In this document: piece after piece, positions 44,522 through 56,600 of the stretch
Layout: every line of letters begins with the position of its first letter
Numbering within the stretch: the stretch's first letter is position 1
Assembly (NCBI GenBank): GCA_022925895.1
Contig: JAKSYS010000158.1
Location: forward strand, 38,887 to 102,886
Direction of reading: 5' to 3'
DNA from: Fragilaria crotonensis
Taxonomy: Eukaryota; Bacillariophyta; Fragilariophyceae; Fragilariales; Fragilariaceae
Length of the DNA stretch: 64,000 nt
Position numbers and translations under genes: made by a program
Notes under the pieces: generated by a model
The model's database searches: none
What the model saw: the letters and a program-made list of their open reading frames with translations, nothing else
What the model was told of the DNA's origin: nothing

Positions 44522-45236
44522 TAGAATGCTGACAAGCGAGTCCGTCGCTGCGAAAGAGCAGCAAATTCCGGTTTCTGAGAAACTCTAACAAGGTATACAT
44601 GAAATATGCACACTGATCCTGGTGAATCCCTCGGAACCATTTAAGACATGGGCAACGAAGGTCATCAGTCTCCCGGTATGAACAATTCTTTTGATCAGTC
44701 CCTCTTGCCTTGTGCCAGATAATAACAGATAGCCGGTGCTGAGTACGCGAGTTGTAGGGAGCCCGTGTATGTCCCCTAATCGAGGCCGGCCAGGACCTGC
44801 ACTAGTGTACAGGAGTACTGAGTTCTACTTAGTAATGGTACAGTGAAGGGTATTGCTATCCTCGGAGGAGCAGTCTGAGATTCGTAGGTAAAGTTGATGC
44901 GTAACTTAATTTGCAATATAATTTATAAAGTCGATTTTTTTAGAGAAGCTCGATCGGCTCGATTAGGGGGCATACACGGCCGCCCTACCTGGTACTCCAG
45001 TACTCCGAGTACCCCGTACAGCGTACAGTACATCGAGCGACAGCGTCCCGCACGTCGCGTGAAAACTGGATTTTGATGTGACACTTTTTTTCATTCAACT
45101 TCGAAAATGAGACACCCGGAGTGCTGATTCAGTCGCTTCAACTAGCCGACCCTCTGCATGCATCGCAACCCTCACTCATCACACCTGTCAGATTCGAGAT
45201 CCTAGTCTCCTTGTTCCTAAACCCAATTCCGTAACG
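44522..45236. other. Divergent intergenic region
   Basis: Shared upstream region of the MATE and LPA1-like genes. GTAC motifs cluster at about 44800-45030. Nothing else is recognised, and no clear TATA box. Confidence 0.4.
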
Positions 45237-46229
45237 ATGATGATTCTTCTCCCCCTTCTGGTTCTGTTCTGCTCATCACAGAGCCATGCCTTCGTGGTTG
45301 CTCCATTGGCACTGACGAACAAGTCACCCCTCCAGGAACACCTTTATCGACCCGCCACATTGTTGGCCGCTGAGGAGAAGAAGAAATCAAGATCTGGTCT
45401 GGATCCCTCCGTCCGCGCCAAGTTGGTGACTGAATCAATTGCACCCTGGCGTTCCCTTCGCATCTATTTGTACATTGCCTTGGGTTTAGGGGCAACTCTG
45501 GGTGGTGTGATTACACTGCTAGGAGTTGTTGCAGCCTTGAGTGGGGCACGAACTGACCTAGACCTAAATGTAGAATACAAGAATCTTGCTATTGATTTCG
45601 GTGCCGCTGCATTGTTCGCCTTGTTCTGGAAGTTGGACAATGACAAGAGTGCTGAATTGAGTGCCGAAGTTGAGCAAAAGATTGACCGCAGAAAGGAGCA
45701 ATCCAAGATCGCGAAGGCTATGCGAGAACGTGAAAACAAGCTCAAGAACCTTTCTTTGAACATCCAAGTTTCTGTTGACGGTGCGACTAAAGAAGCTCAA
45801 GTCGCCGCGTTGCAAGCAGGCGCGAAGCAACACATGATTATCGTTGCAGGACCTAAGAAAGCATGCCGTGATGCCCTTGTTGGTGCCAGCTTGATGAAGA
45901 ACGACTTTTCACTCAGCAACGTTTTGGTCGTTCCTTACGATACCGCGGTAGGCGTTCAACCAGTAACGGCGGTAGGTTTTGGAGAGCGACCCGCTTATGA
46001 AACTCAGACATTCATTGCTAGACCTGTTGGTGAGGGATGGGACGAATACATCAAAGCTGAAATGGATGATGCGGTCAAACAATCTGGGGAGAAGTGCAAA
46101 GAACAAGGCATCGCAATTGTCATTCAGAATACTGGACAAGTGATCCGTCGAGGTGTTGGTACAGTTCCCTGGAGACAAATGGTAGACGAACTAATTGGGA
46201 AGGAGAGCGAGGATTTGCCACTAATTTAA
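45237..46229 (+). CDS. LPA1/REP27-like photosystem II assembly factor, plastid-targeted
   Basis: A 330-residue protein. The first residues form a signal peptide (MMILLPLLVLFCSSQSHA) followed by FVVAPLALTNK. The Ala|Phe junction and basic, Ser/Thr-containing stretch make a bipartite complex-plastid presequence. The mature part begins with a charged segment (GLDPSVRAKLVTESIAPWRSLR) and two hydrophobic helices (YLYIALGLGATLGGVITLLG; NLAIDFGAAALFALFWKLD). This is the membrane block of the Low PSII Accumulation 1/REP27 family (DUF3493), whose members help insert D1 into photosystem II at the thylakoid. The TPR repeats of plant LPA1 are absent. Instead there is a C-terminal alpha/beta region of about 150 residues ending VIRRGVGTVPWRQMVDELIGK, typical of algal forms. 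The family call rests on the membrane block. Confidence 0.75.
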   Translation: MMILLPLLVLFCSSQSHAFVVAPLALTNKSPLQEHLYRPATLLAAEEKKKSRSGLDPSVRAKLVTESIAPWRSLRIYLYIALGLGATLGGVITLLGVVAALSGARTDLDLNVEYKNLAIDFGAAALFALFWKLDNDKSAELSAEVEQKIDRRKEQSKIAKAMRERENKLKNLSLNIQVSVDGATKEAQVAALQAGAKQHMIIVAGPKKACRDALVGASLMKNDFSLSNVLVVPYDTAVGVQPVTAVGFGERPAYETQTFIARPVGEGWDEYIKAEMDDAVKQSGEKCKEQGIAIVIQNTGQVIRRGVGTVPWRQMVDELIGKESEDLPLI

Positions 46230-46696
46230 CCGAATTGTAACGGGGTGAACTACTCTGATGTAACCGCAGGAAAAGAAATGCAAAGAACCCAATATTATAT
46301 ACTAGCTAATCAAAATGAATGAAGGCAAGCTTCCGCTTTCCTTATACACGAAACGGCAACTTATTGATTCACCTATTGGAAGGGGTAATGTGTTAGTGAA
46401 GATCGTTGTCGCTCCGGTTACCTCCCAGAGTGCATGTGTACGGAATAGACACTGCCCTCTCCCTTTAGAGCAGGAGCCATCCCCGAGATCTCGACGCATT
46501 GTCTGCATCAAGAAGTTGAGTTGTTTCGCTATTGCACACTTCGGAAAACTTTCTACCCATGGAAAAGGGCGAAGGCCTAGTAATGGTGCAGGAAAACGAT
46601 CGGCAAACGATTACCAACGCAGGAGACAAGGATGTTAAGCAACGCATGCTATACCAGAAATGACGCGAACCGAAACAAGACAAGCCGAACCGTACC
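46230..46696. other. 3' intergenic region between convergent genes
   Basis: Holds the 3' UTRs of the LPA1-like (plus) and WS/DGAT-like (minus) genes. Open frames here have no recognisable domain. Confidence 0.4.
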
Positions 46697-48181
46697 TTAT
46701 TTCCCTTGTTCAGCGTGATGACGAATTGACTGCGGGACATCAACGTTCAGATTTGACGCCAACGACACAAGGGCCCGACTGAGTAAAATTGGGATCCTTT
46801 CTGAGTTGACAATGGCGTCGGGATCCAAGGTAATATTTCCAAATAGTTGCCCCCTGTAGGAAATCACTCCGACTTGAGGGAGCACGTTGGAAAAGACCAT
46901 TTGAACCCCCATCACTTCATATCCGGCGAATTTGCAGGGCGACGCAGGTCCTGGAACGTTAGAAAAAACAGTACTGTGTCTCGCAAACAAATCGAACACT
47001 TGGCCCCTGCTGATGGCAATGGGCAGGTAGGGAGCAATATAGTTTTGAGCCCCCATTACAAACAATGGTAACATGCCCTGCTTCAACTTTGTCATGGACT
47101 TGTGAACGTAACTCAATCGGTCTATAATGCCTTCAATACCAACCGCAAAATCCGCGGAGAGAAAACACCAGCTGTTTCCCAGTGTTGCGACCTTGTCATT
47201 CGCTTTTCGGACAGGAAGCGCGATCGGCATGAGTGTTCTGCAAAGTAGAGATGTACCCTTTGCCTTGAGAACTGGATCATCTTGTTCCTTGAGGTAGTCA
47301 TGGACTGCCTGAGACAAGCACGTGTATATGACGTCATTGATTGACACACCAGCAGCGTTTTTGAGATCCTTGACAAAGTGCAAAGGAATGGCTTCGAAGC
47401 AGATAGCACTTCGACTTCGATTATGCACCATCTCCTTAGACTGGCAGAACGCTGTCTTGTCATCTAACGGACCGCTAGTCATGTACAGAAAGGATCCCAA
47501 GCCCTTAAAAAGCCCCAAGAAAAAATCAAGGTACGAACGCTCGATCTTGAACTTCTTCTGCATGCCTTGCGGAAGAATATTAGACATTGCATTTCCATCC
47601 AAATCTGTTATAATATCTTCGACGATGTTCACCATTGAAATACCATCGGCGAGGGAGTGGTGTGACCTCCAAACCACCGCCGACGGGCCGCGCCCACTGT
47701 TTTGAAGGATCAGAAACTCCCACCAAGGCAAGAGCGCTCCCCGGGAGCCCTCCGACAGTGGGTGGTGCATGTGCTGGTCAACGAACTTCATCAAGGCAGC
47801 TTCGTCGGACGCTTCCACCTTGATGACACGAACTAGGTCTTGAGGATCCAGGTTCTCGCATGGATGCCCTCGTCCTGTGTCAGGGTTGTATACAGTATTG
47901 AGACGCTGGTAGCGAAGCATCTTACATACAATTTGATCAACAATCTCCTGCGATCGAGGGCATTCCTTGAAGAGCATGACCGCATTGATAATTGGATCGG
48001 GCAAATTTACTTTCGAGGGGAACGCTCCAACGGCCATTCCATGGGATGTATACGACCACCTCTTACTGGCATCGTCATTTCGATCCTTCTTGCTGTACAA
48101 CCAATAAACAACTGCAGTTGTCGCCAAGACAGCCGACGCCGTATAGGCTGACAACGGAAGCAGGTTTTGAGACATCGTCAT
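46697..48181 (-). CDS. Wax ester synthase/diacylglycerol acyltransferase (WS/DGAT, WSD family)
   Basis: A 494-residue protein starting at the ATG at 48181; a second ATG at 48175 is also possible. An N-terminal hydrophobic helix (LSAYTASAVLATTAVVYWLY) would anchor it in the ER. The acyltransferase active site HHSLADG matches the HHxxxDG motif of this family. SINDVIYTCLSQAVHDYL and the C-terminal segment FSNVPGPASPCKFAGYEV with QLFGNITLDPDAI match the DUF1298 part. Such enzymes esterify acyl-CoA to fatty alcohols or diacylglycerol to make storage lipid. Length fits the family (about 450-520). Which alcohol it prefers cannot be read from sequence. It is divergent from the RPL10A gene. Confidence 0.88.
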   Translation of the reverse strand: MTMSQNLLPLSAYTASAVLATTAVVYWLYSKKDRNDDASKRWSYTSHGMAVGAFPSKVNLPDPIINAVMLFKECPRSQEIVDQIVCKMLRYQRLNTVYNPDTGRGHPCENLDPQDLVRVIKVEASDEAALMKFVDQHMHHPLSEGSRGALLPWWEFLILQNSGRGPSAVVWRSHHSLADGISMVNIVEDIITDLDGNAMSNILPQGMQKKFKIERSYLDFFLGLFKGLGSFLYMTSGPLDDKTAFCQSKEMVHNRSRSAICFEAIPLHFVKDLKNAAGVSINDVIYTCLSQAVHDYLKEQDDPVLKAKGTSLLCRTLMPIALPVRKANDKVATLGNSWCFLSADFAVGIEGIIDRLSYVHKSMTKLKQGMLPLFVMGAQNYIAPYLPIAISRGQVFDLFARHSTVFSNVPGPASPCKFAGYEVMGVQMVFSNVLPQVGVISYRGQLFGNITLDPDAIVNSERIPILLSRALVSLASNLNVDVPQSIRHHAEQGK

Positions 48182-48633
48182 CACGCCCCTCCTGGTCCTA
48201 ATCAGCACCGAACTCTAGGATGCTATTATCAACCCTTACAGCGAGTGCAGCAAAACCCACTCAACCGTTGCGGTGTCAACGCATATCCTGGCAGTTGTGC
48301 TGCTGAGGGGCGTACTCCAAGTACTTGTACTGGATTATTCCGAATTCCGAGTATATTTCGTATACAGTACGTCTACAGTATGTAGTCCTCGGACCATTAT
48401 ACTGTAGTACCAGGGTACAAAATACTGGTGAACTGGATTTCTGTATGCATCAACCCTGTACAATTGTAGCCGGTAGTCGTACAGATACTGGAGTAATGCT
48501 ACCAGTTACCGCTATTTGCGTCCTACTACCGGTAGTAGTACTTGTAGCAGTACATAGCTCGACTTGACGTCTGCCTACACACTACACACTCCACTCTCCA
48601 CTCAAATCAGAGATTATTTCACTTTGCGAGCAG
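48182..48633. other. Divergent promoter region of WS/DGAT and RPL10A genes
   Basis: GTAC-rich tract at about 48310-48560, then a short stretch that should be the non-coding first exon of the ribosomal protein gene, ending at 48633 (gcgagcag|gtaag). No other feature. Confidence 0.4.
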
Positions 48634-48930
48634 GTAAGAAAAGGGTGCAGTCATGATAGGCAACGCTCGGCGGTTCATGAAGGGTCTAGCTAGGCTGACG
48701 ATGCAGACGATCGTCCCCGCTTGTCCGAAAAGTGGAAGGTATTCGTTGTCGTCTATTCTGTGGTTACCGTCCAGGGGCGTGAAGAACTCAACTCGGTTGT
48801 TCGTTTGTGTAGACGTTACTACTTCTTCTACGTGCTAGTAATTGGTAACTCACTTCGTCACGTCAACCAACAGAGAATTTATCTCGACCCGTCATTACTC
48901 GGAAGTGTTTCATATTTCTTTTTTTATTAG
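48634..48930 (+). other. Predicted 5' UTR intron of RPL10A
   Basis: A 297-bp interval with donor GTAAGA and an acceptor preceded by a strong pyrimidine tract (ttctttttttattag), placed five bases before the RPL10A start codon. Much longer than the other introns here. Leader introns are common in ribosomal protein genes and can raise expression. Confidence 0.65.
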
Positions 48931-48935
48931 CAAGC

Positions 48936-49625
48936 ATGTCGAAGTTGAACTCTGCACTCTTGGATAAAGCTGTTAGCGATATCTTGGCTTTCTCCGCTGG
49001 TGAAAAGGTTGTCTTTGGAAAAGAGGAGGTTGCCGGAAAGAAGCGTAACTTCACTGAAACCGTCGAGGTTCAGATCACTTTGAAAAACTACGATCCAGTC
49101 CGTGACAAGCGTTTCTCCGGAACTTTCCGTCTCCCAACTGTCCCTCGCCCAAACCTCAAGTGCTGCATGCTTGGAAATGCCGTGCATTGCGAGCAGGCTG
49201 ATCGTATTGGAATGGACCACATGAGTGTTGAGGACTTGAAGAAGCTCAACAAGAACAAAAAGTTGGTCAAGAAGCTCGCAAAGAAGTATGATTTCTTTCT
49301 TGCTTCCGATAACATGATCAAGCAGATCCCCCGTCTTCTTGGACCAGGTCTTACCAAGGCCGGAAAGTTCCCTACCCTTCTTGCAAGTGGTGATGATATG
49401 CAAGAAAAGGTTGACGAAGTCAAATCCACTATCAAGTTTCAGATGAAGAAGGTCATGTGCCTTAATGTTGCAGTCGGAAATGTTGGCATGGACAAAAACA
49501 AGATCATTGTCAACACTCAGCTTGCTGCTAACTTCTTGGCGTCCCTCCTCAAGAAACAGTGGCAAAACATTGGACAGATTTTCGTCAAGACCACCATGGG
49601 CCCATCTATCCAAATTTACTTCTAA
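48936..49625 (+). CDS. RPL10A: 60S ribosomal protein L10a (uL1)
   Basis: A 229-residue protein, slightly longer than the usual 217. It is recognised along its whole length as eukaryotic uL1: an N-terminal region with [29 protein letters not shown], the [23 protein letters not shown] block, the [14 protein letters not shown] loop that contacts rRNA, and the C-terminal [11 protein letters not shown]. uL1 forms the L1 stalk of the large subunit and helps release E-site tRNA. Codon use is even and the frame is clean. The ATG at 48936 follows the predicted leader intron by five bases. Confidence 0.97.
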   Translation: MSKLNSALLDKAVSDILAFSAGEKVVFGKEEVAGKKRNFTETVEVQITLKNYDPVRDKRFSGTFRLPTVPRPNLKCCMLGNAVHCEQADRIGMDHMSVEDLKKLNKNKKLVKKLAKKYDFFLASDNMIKQIPRLLGPGLTKAGKFPTLLASGDDMQEKVDEVKSTIKFQMKKVMCLNVAVGNVGMDKNKIIVNTQLAANFLASLLKKQWQNIGQIFVKTTMGPSIQIYF

Positions 49626-50636
49626 ACTAAGTCATCTTCGCCATTATTGCATTGCGCCAGTTCTCCTTTTGTTTCCTTTTCTTCAGCTGCATATGTTGTG
49701 CACCGTTTAAACAGTGGATTTGGGTGGACTCGTTCATTGCCCACCTTACTGTACCGGTGCAACCCTACACCACACTACCACCCACCGCTCTAGTAGGGAT
49801 GTTTGGAATAGACTCAAAAGAGTTACCACTCGCAGGTATGGCTTTATCGTATGGTTAGGAGTTGATGCCTATGTGCAGGTTCATCATGAAAGTATCGTGC
49901 TTTGATGTGTTCATAGTTCATAGTTCATATCATAGCCTACCGGTAGATTCTACAAGTACCGAGTAGCAGTGCATGACATCTGAGATAAAAAACGATACCC
50001 GAACCCGCAGCCGGCCGATTTTTCGCAGAGGCTTATGGCCGCAGCCGGCCGTATGCCGATACGTTGGCCCGGCCGTACCCGTCCGCAGTCCGACAGTCCC
50101 TGCCCGCGCTGGGCCGCTGCAGGACTGTCACTGCCCGTACCCGTACCCGGCCGCAGTCGCACGGAAGTACAGTACGTAGTAGAAACCTAGTACACAGTAC
50201 TTTACTAACAGTACTTAATCACCAACCACCGTAACCGTGAAAAAATGACAGGTGATCTGCCCTTGACCCGCGATGGGCCGAACAGTGATAGGAATCGACC
50301 GGAGCCGGCCGGAACCGGCCGGGACCTAAATACACGGACCGCAGCCGCCCGAAATCACGGCCGGCCCACGGTTTCCGGCCGGCTGCGGCTAACGGGCCCC
50401 GATGTCATGCACTGCCGAGTAGCTGCCTTCCGACTTCCGACTGTTGACAGGTTGGCAAAATCGTGTGGAGGACAGACGACTGGTGTCCTCATCCACCGGA
50501 ACCAAAAATCTGCCTCATATTTTTGACAAGAACTAGAGTTGCCACTTTGCCACTCCACTGCATCGTCGACCGTCGTAAACGGAAGGATTGTCGAGGAACA
50601 GGAGATTGCTACTGAATAGAAATCCAACAAGAAGAC
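49626..50636. other. Intergenic region containing the hAT-like MITE
   Basis: 3' UTR of RPL10A, then sequence with GTAC motifs, the transposon at 49967..50414, and the promoter/5' UTR of the UTP20 gene. No host gene recognised. Confidence 0.5.
49967..50414. mobile_element. Non-autonomous hAT-like transposon (MITE)
   Basis: A 448-bp element with perfect 14-bp terminal inverted repeats: CAGTGCATGACATC at 49967..49980 and its exact reverse complement at 50401..50414. It is flanked by an identical 8-bp direct repeat ccgagtag (49959..49966 and 50415..50422). An 8-bp target duplication with ends starting CAGTG is the signature of the hAT superfamily. The arms are unusually GC-rich, with repeated CCGGCCG/GCCGGCC words in both orientations (for example gcagccggccg on the left and ccggccggctgc on the right), probably subterminal transposase-binding repeats. 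There is no coding capacity, so it would depend on a transposase made elsewhere. Perfect ends and target duplication imply a fairly recent insertion. Confidence 0.88.
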
Positions 50637-53600
50637 ATGGATACGAATCAAGCGAAGTCTTTCAACGTCGATCAGAAAGGCAAGAATCGATTCAGATTTG
50701 CGTCGTCATCGCAACGAAGCAAGAAGGTATCTGCAGATGTGTACCGATCCTACAAGCGTCGCTTTGGCGTGACCAGCGCTGCCGATCGAGAGGAAAGCGT
50801 CCATAGACCAAAGCGTCGAAAGGGAAACGACGAGGAAGTAAAGGAGGATGAAAAGGAAGACTTCAGCTCCACTTTCGCCGAAGAACTCGAATTGGCCAAC
50901 GATAGGAATGGCTCAGCCCTGTTCGCCGAATTTTACAGAGAGATGTGGCCACTTGTGCGAAGTGTGCCTGAGCTCCTTCACCACTCGTCCTTTGTGGTCG
51001 ACCTACTTCTTTCTTACATGCTATCACCGGAATCTAGCCCTGGCGAGAAGACAACCCTCGAGGACTCTCACGGTAGTCAACCTTCCGCCTTCGTCCCAAA
51101 CCATGCAACAACTGATGTTTTACATTTGCTGGCTGTGCTAGCAAAAGATATGCAGCACGAAATACATGGATTTGTTTATAGCAAAATTCTTCCTCGGATT
51201 GTCACGGATTTGCTAAATCCTCCCCCTCCCACCCCCGAATCCGGAAAACAGGCAATTCCGGTTGACGTGCTGATTGTTGAAACAGCTTTTCGAACGCTGT
51301 CCTACATTTTTCAGCATGATGCTGAGAAGTTAGTCACTGAGTCTGCTAAGGAGGGAGAAGAGCCATGTTTAGAAAACATTCGAAAATACTACGGTCCTAC
51401 ACTAGGACACAAGCGTGAGGTTGTGAGGAGGCTTGCTGCCGAGACATTTGCACCGCTGATACGACGCATTAAGACAGACGGAGCTCGGAAAAAGCATCTG
51501 AAAAGAATCCTTCGTGCTCTGACAAAAGCCGAGTCTGGAAATTCATCCCAAAGTTTGAAACGGGCCAAGAGTGATGCAATTGATGGAGTCGCGACCTTAC
51601 TCTTTGAGGCAGCGAAAGGCGTATCGGGGCGTCAGCATTCAAAAGGATCAATGATTGTCCGATGTGTGTTTGACTATATACTTGAACTCGATCATGATAT
51701 TTCTGATTCCATGTCGGTGCTTGCTTCAACGTTTTTGCAGAAAGTGTACTCTCACATTCGCAATGGAACCGATAGAAAAATTGACGACGCGCTTCACGAG
51801 ATGCGACGTTTTATCAATCGAATGCTACAAAAAGCCAGCAAGAGTGAGGGAAACCATGATTCTTCCCTGGCATGCGGTATAGGTCTCTTACTTGAAGTTG
51901 TACGATTTCGGAAGGGGACATTTTTTCTTGTTGATGCTGACAGTGCTGACGTGGAAACGGAAAAGCGACTCGAATCCTTCGTGCATATCATCGATGCCTT
52001 GACCGATACAGAAGGTTGTGGTATCATGTCTGTTGCCTCTTCAACAGCGGCATTGAAAACTTTCTTCTCGCTCTGGAATGTTGCATCAAAACTCGATGCG
52101 AAGCTTCCTTTTTTAGTTGAGGTTGTCAAAGCTGGTAAAGGAGTCTCAGAATCGAAAACGCGACCTGCCCGTAACGTTTCCAACTCCAATGATTGTTGAG
52201 GCATACTTGGAAGCCTGTACTGAACCAGAAGCAGTTCGCCTGGCGTTTCCGTCAATACTCTCGTCGATCGCTGGACTTGCATCTGGCAGTGCTGATGAGG
52301 CGAAGAGACTGGTTTATCAAGTTGTCTCCAGAGTGACTCTCGACGCTGAAGGAGACAAGGGGGACGATAACTTATTTCCCATGGCATCTGAAAAGTCTGG
52401 TGTCATATGCGATAGGCAGGCTTGCTTGACACTGCTGGAAATATGCATGAGCGAAACCATTGATGTGGCAGTTGAGGTTCGTCCTGAAAAGCTCGCCGAT
52501 TTGAGCTACACGACGCGGTTCATTCCGTTCTTGTGCTCAATTACTCACGGTCTAAATGCTTACGACGGTGAGAAACGAACACTTTTTTGGATACTGAAAA
52601 TCTCGAAATCCTGGTGAAATCTGTGGACGGCAAAATTTCTAGCGTCGAGCGACTTGTCCCGGCTGCGTTGCTAATTGAGAGTTTTGCTTGTGTTGCCACG
52701 TTAGTTTCCGAGGGAATTGAAGCACGCTGGTTGAAACAAGCTTTGTCGCGATGCAAACTCATCGCGTGGGATTTGCTATTGCTTTGTCCAAGCTCTCTTT
52801 GGGCAACAAGAGCCTCGTCCTCGTTGTGTGGCCTTCTTCGCAAGTACGAGATGCCCATTTGCGATGATGCAAATGCGGCGTTCGACCATCTAGTCTCCAA
52901 CTTGAGCAGAGAGTGTCACTTTCTGCGCTTGTACACTCTGCGAATCTTAGCCACTTTTCCAACTCGGCCATACGTGACAAACCACGGAGACCTTGATCTT
53001 TCGGACGATCTTGACGAAGAACCGTCGATAGCTCCTCCAACTGAAAGAAATCAATCAGGATTGTCCGGGAATTGTGACTTAATGGAGACCTTGTTGCAAA
53101 TCGAAAGCTCCCCGGTCGGAGTGGATACAGAACGCACAATCGCCGGTCTCCTGACACGGGTGGAAGTTTTGGGAAAGTCGGGGAGGCTTCCCGTTGTCTA
53201 CGCAGAGGCCCTTGCAAACCATATGATTGGAGTCTTCCACGTGAAATTCTCCTCGTGGTGGGCAGGTGCATCCCGTGCACTTAGTGGTCTTTCCGATGGA
53301 CACCATACTATCCTGTGCGAGGCAACCAGTGACGTCCTCGAGCGTTTGCTGAGCCCCGAAAATTCAGACACTCAACTCGAGGCAGCTTCCATCGCGGCCC
53401 TTGATGCTTGCACTCACCAGAAACTTTGCATTGCTTGGGATTTGTCAGGTGGCCGCGATGCGTCCCTATTTCAGGCTCGGATCGACGCAGCCAGTGACGA
53501 AGGTCGTGTTTCACCTTTTCTAAGCACAGATTGCGAAACTGTTTTTCAGCAAGTGATGAAAGTTTTAGAGGCTGTCCCTGAGATTACTGCAAAGTATTCA

Positions 53601-56600
53601 CGACGGATTGTTCCCATGTTTCTCGACTTTTTGAAGGGGCAATACTACTGTTTTCATGATCAGGATCCTGATTCTCGCGAGCTTCGGATTGATAAATGGC
53701 TTGAAGGGCAAAGGTACGAATCGCTGTGCTTAGTTGATGTACTGACCGCAAAGCTAACGGTTTGGCTTTCGCCTCACAATTCTAGGGCATGGAGTAAAGC
53801 AGCGATTCATCCCAGGTCGCTCCAGATTCGTCTGCTCTCATTCTTGAAGGTGTTCGCTGCTGTACGAGGTAGTCAGCAGCTGTACAAAAGATCTGTGCTC
53901 CTTTCAATTTTCTATGTGAATCTCTCCCATCAGGATGCAGCAGTTGCTGGAACGTCGTTAACGTGCCTCATCAATTTTAAGTTTTCCTATGTTTCCCAGT
54001 ACTCGGAGAAATTACAGCACCTGCTGAGGAAAGGGGGGTCTAAGAGACGCCCTACTTGACTTTAATTTGTCAAAAGAAAGCGAGACCGTCCACGCGGAAC
54101 ACAGGGAACACATCCTGCCAATAATTGAGCGAATCCTGTTTGGGCGCCTGTCGACTTCTTCGATGCGAGGAGTTAAGTCCAAGGACTCGCCTTTGGCCCG
54201 GCGTAAGGCTATCGTCTCATCACTGTCTCAGTTGGAAGGTATTGAATTGTTCCCCCATGATATATCTCATGATCCGAAATTACATGCCGGCTTCCATTGA
54301 CCTGAAATGTGAGGAAATTAGCACAGCAGCGTACCAAGAGGCTGTACTCAACGCCTTTAGCACGTCTCCGAAGCTGCATTGCGAAAACATTCCAATTCAG
54401 CGCCACGAGGGATTTCTAAATCTCCTCTCTGTCCTGGTCGCGCAACTTGGGAGCAGCCTTGATCGTTATATTGCCTCCTTTATGCCCATTCTACTTGGGA
54501 TCATGACGTGCCCTTCGGTGGTTCAATCTGAAGAAGTCGATGTTGCAACGGAAGGAAAAATGTCCGAGACTGATGCTGACAATCGCGGGGATTCGCAACG
54601 ATTGAGGTCTGTGAAAACGTTATCATTTCGATGTACCGCAGCATTAATGGACAAATTCGCGCCATCAATCGATTTCACGCCTTATTTCGATGCCCTGTGG
54701 GAAGGAATGTCGGCTGCCGTCACAACGCTACCAGATATCGTTGCGAAAAGTAGCAGTTCGCCTTCGATTCTTTCCTTACTTGTGGTTCTGTCGTCGCATC
54801 AGGGTTTCAGACCGATATTGGAAACACACCGGGCTGCTGTCGAAAGCGTTATTTTGTGCATCGGCCCGACGAGCGACGACAAGGCGCTTGATGCTGCACT
54901 TGACTTCGTGCTGAATTTGATGAACTCACCCAGTTCCTCCCCGTCAGATGTCGTCTGCGACGACCTCATCGGCAGTCACGTGCTTCTGCTTCTGCGACAG
55001 TTTCGATCAAGATTCGGCGGAGATGATGACGGAGCGTCTGCAGCGGTTCCTTCCACGGCAATGAAATCCAGCAAGACCCTTTCGAAAGAACTTTTGGTTC
55101 TGCGCAAGGTAGCTGATGTTTTACTTGACGGAAGATTCCTGCCTTCAGCAAACGAGCGAGAGGATGTGCAAACTGAGCTCTTCAACACACTTTCAAACCT
55201 TCTGGTCCAATTTTTAGGCCATCGACGAAGCCAAGAAGCAGACAAATTGAACGTGCTTAGAATTGTGTCAGTGCTTCTCCCGAAAGTCGACGTCCCTACA
55301 GCGTTGGCTCATTACTCGTCGCTGTCAAAGCTATTAAGCTATGACAATTGGAGTAGATTGTCGCCGTTAGCACGACGCGAAGTGACCGAAACGATGAGGG
55401 TGATTTCAGGGTGCAAGGGAATGAATCCGGCTCTGGATCGTACTACTCGCTTACTTCAAGAAATTCTGGCTGTTCACACAAAGCGAGTCGACGAAATGGA
55501 CTACGACCGAGTGATCCCTGCGCTGTCTGGGTTATACGATTCTACCTTGTCAACGGATTGGGCGTCATTGTTGACTAGGTCGTCTTCCGAGGAGTGTATG
55601 TTGGACACAGCCAAAAGCGAACCGAAATTTTTGACTCCGATTGTTTACGCCTGTCTTGCCCTCTTGCAACAAGATGACATGGTTGTGAGCCGTTCCGCTT
55701 TCAAGGCCCTTCGCCACTTGATATCATCATCTTCGCTAACAAATCCCCAAAACGTTGGCGCACCAGAAACGCCGTGGTCGAAGTTTGTCGAGACAGCTGT
55801 CATGCCGGGTGTACGATGTGCACTCAGAAACTCGAATGAGCAAATTCGTCGGCACGCAATTTCTTTGATTGCTGAAGTTTCTAAAACATATGCAAACTGC
55901 AGCTCGGAGAACTTACATGGCGACCTAAGCATTCTCGGTTGCGAGGAGAATCCTGATCTTGATTTCTTCCTCAACATCTTGCATGTGCAGAGCCACCGGC
56001 GAAGCCGCGCTCTTCAGCGCTTGCGCAATAGTCTAAACGGTCTCGAAGGCTCAGGCAGTTTGCTTTCAGTTAACTCGCTTTCGAATGTTATCTTGCCCCT
56101 CGTGACCTTTCCTATCTACGAGTGCAAGTCTAGCCTTGAGGAAGGCCTAGCGCAGGAGAGCATCGCTACGGTCGGGGCGCTTGGGAGGCATCTATCCTGG
56201 AGCAAGTACCATGCAGTCCTTTGGACAGCTCTTAATCAGTTCAGCCGCCATCCTAATCAGGAGAGGCTTATCATCGGCATGATTTGTGCTCTCCTTGATG
56301 GCTTTCATTTTGATTTGTTTGTCACTGACTCTACCACCAACCAAGAAACAGCTGTCTGGCGAGCACTGGAGAAACGTGTGATTCCGAAGGTGGAGAGCCT
56401 GATGGTGAATGAGAAGCGAGATCGTTTTGGGAAAACCACTCGATCAATAAGGCCGAACGTGGTTTTGGCCTTGTTGAAGCTACTCAAGAAGTTCCCATCT
56501 GACTACTTTGAAAAGAGGCTTCCTCGGCTCTTGGCCATCGTCTGCGATTCTTTGAAAAACCGAGACTCGAACGTCAGAGAGCTTGCTAGAAAGGCATTGG

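Noticed and set aside
50010-50400. GC-rich CCGGCCG stretch read as a bacterial insertion or CpG-island promoter
   Set aside because: The perfect inverted ends and the 8-bp duplication around it explain it better as a non-autonomous transposon.
52117-52145. A 28-bp GT-AG interval in UTP20 that would restore frame
   Set aside because: Much shorter than the other introns found here (64-111 bp in coding sequence). A single extra base explains the shift more simply.
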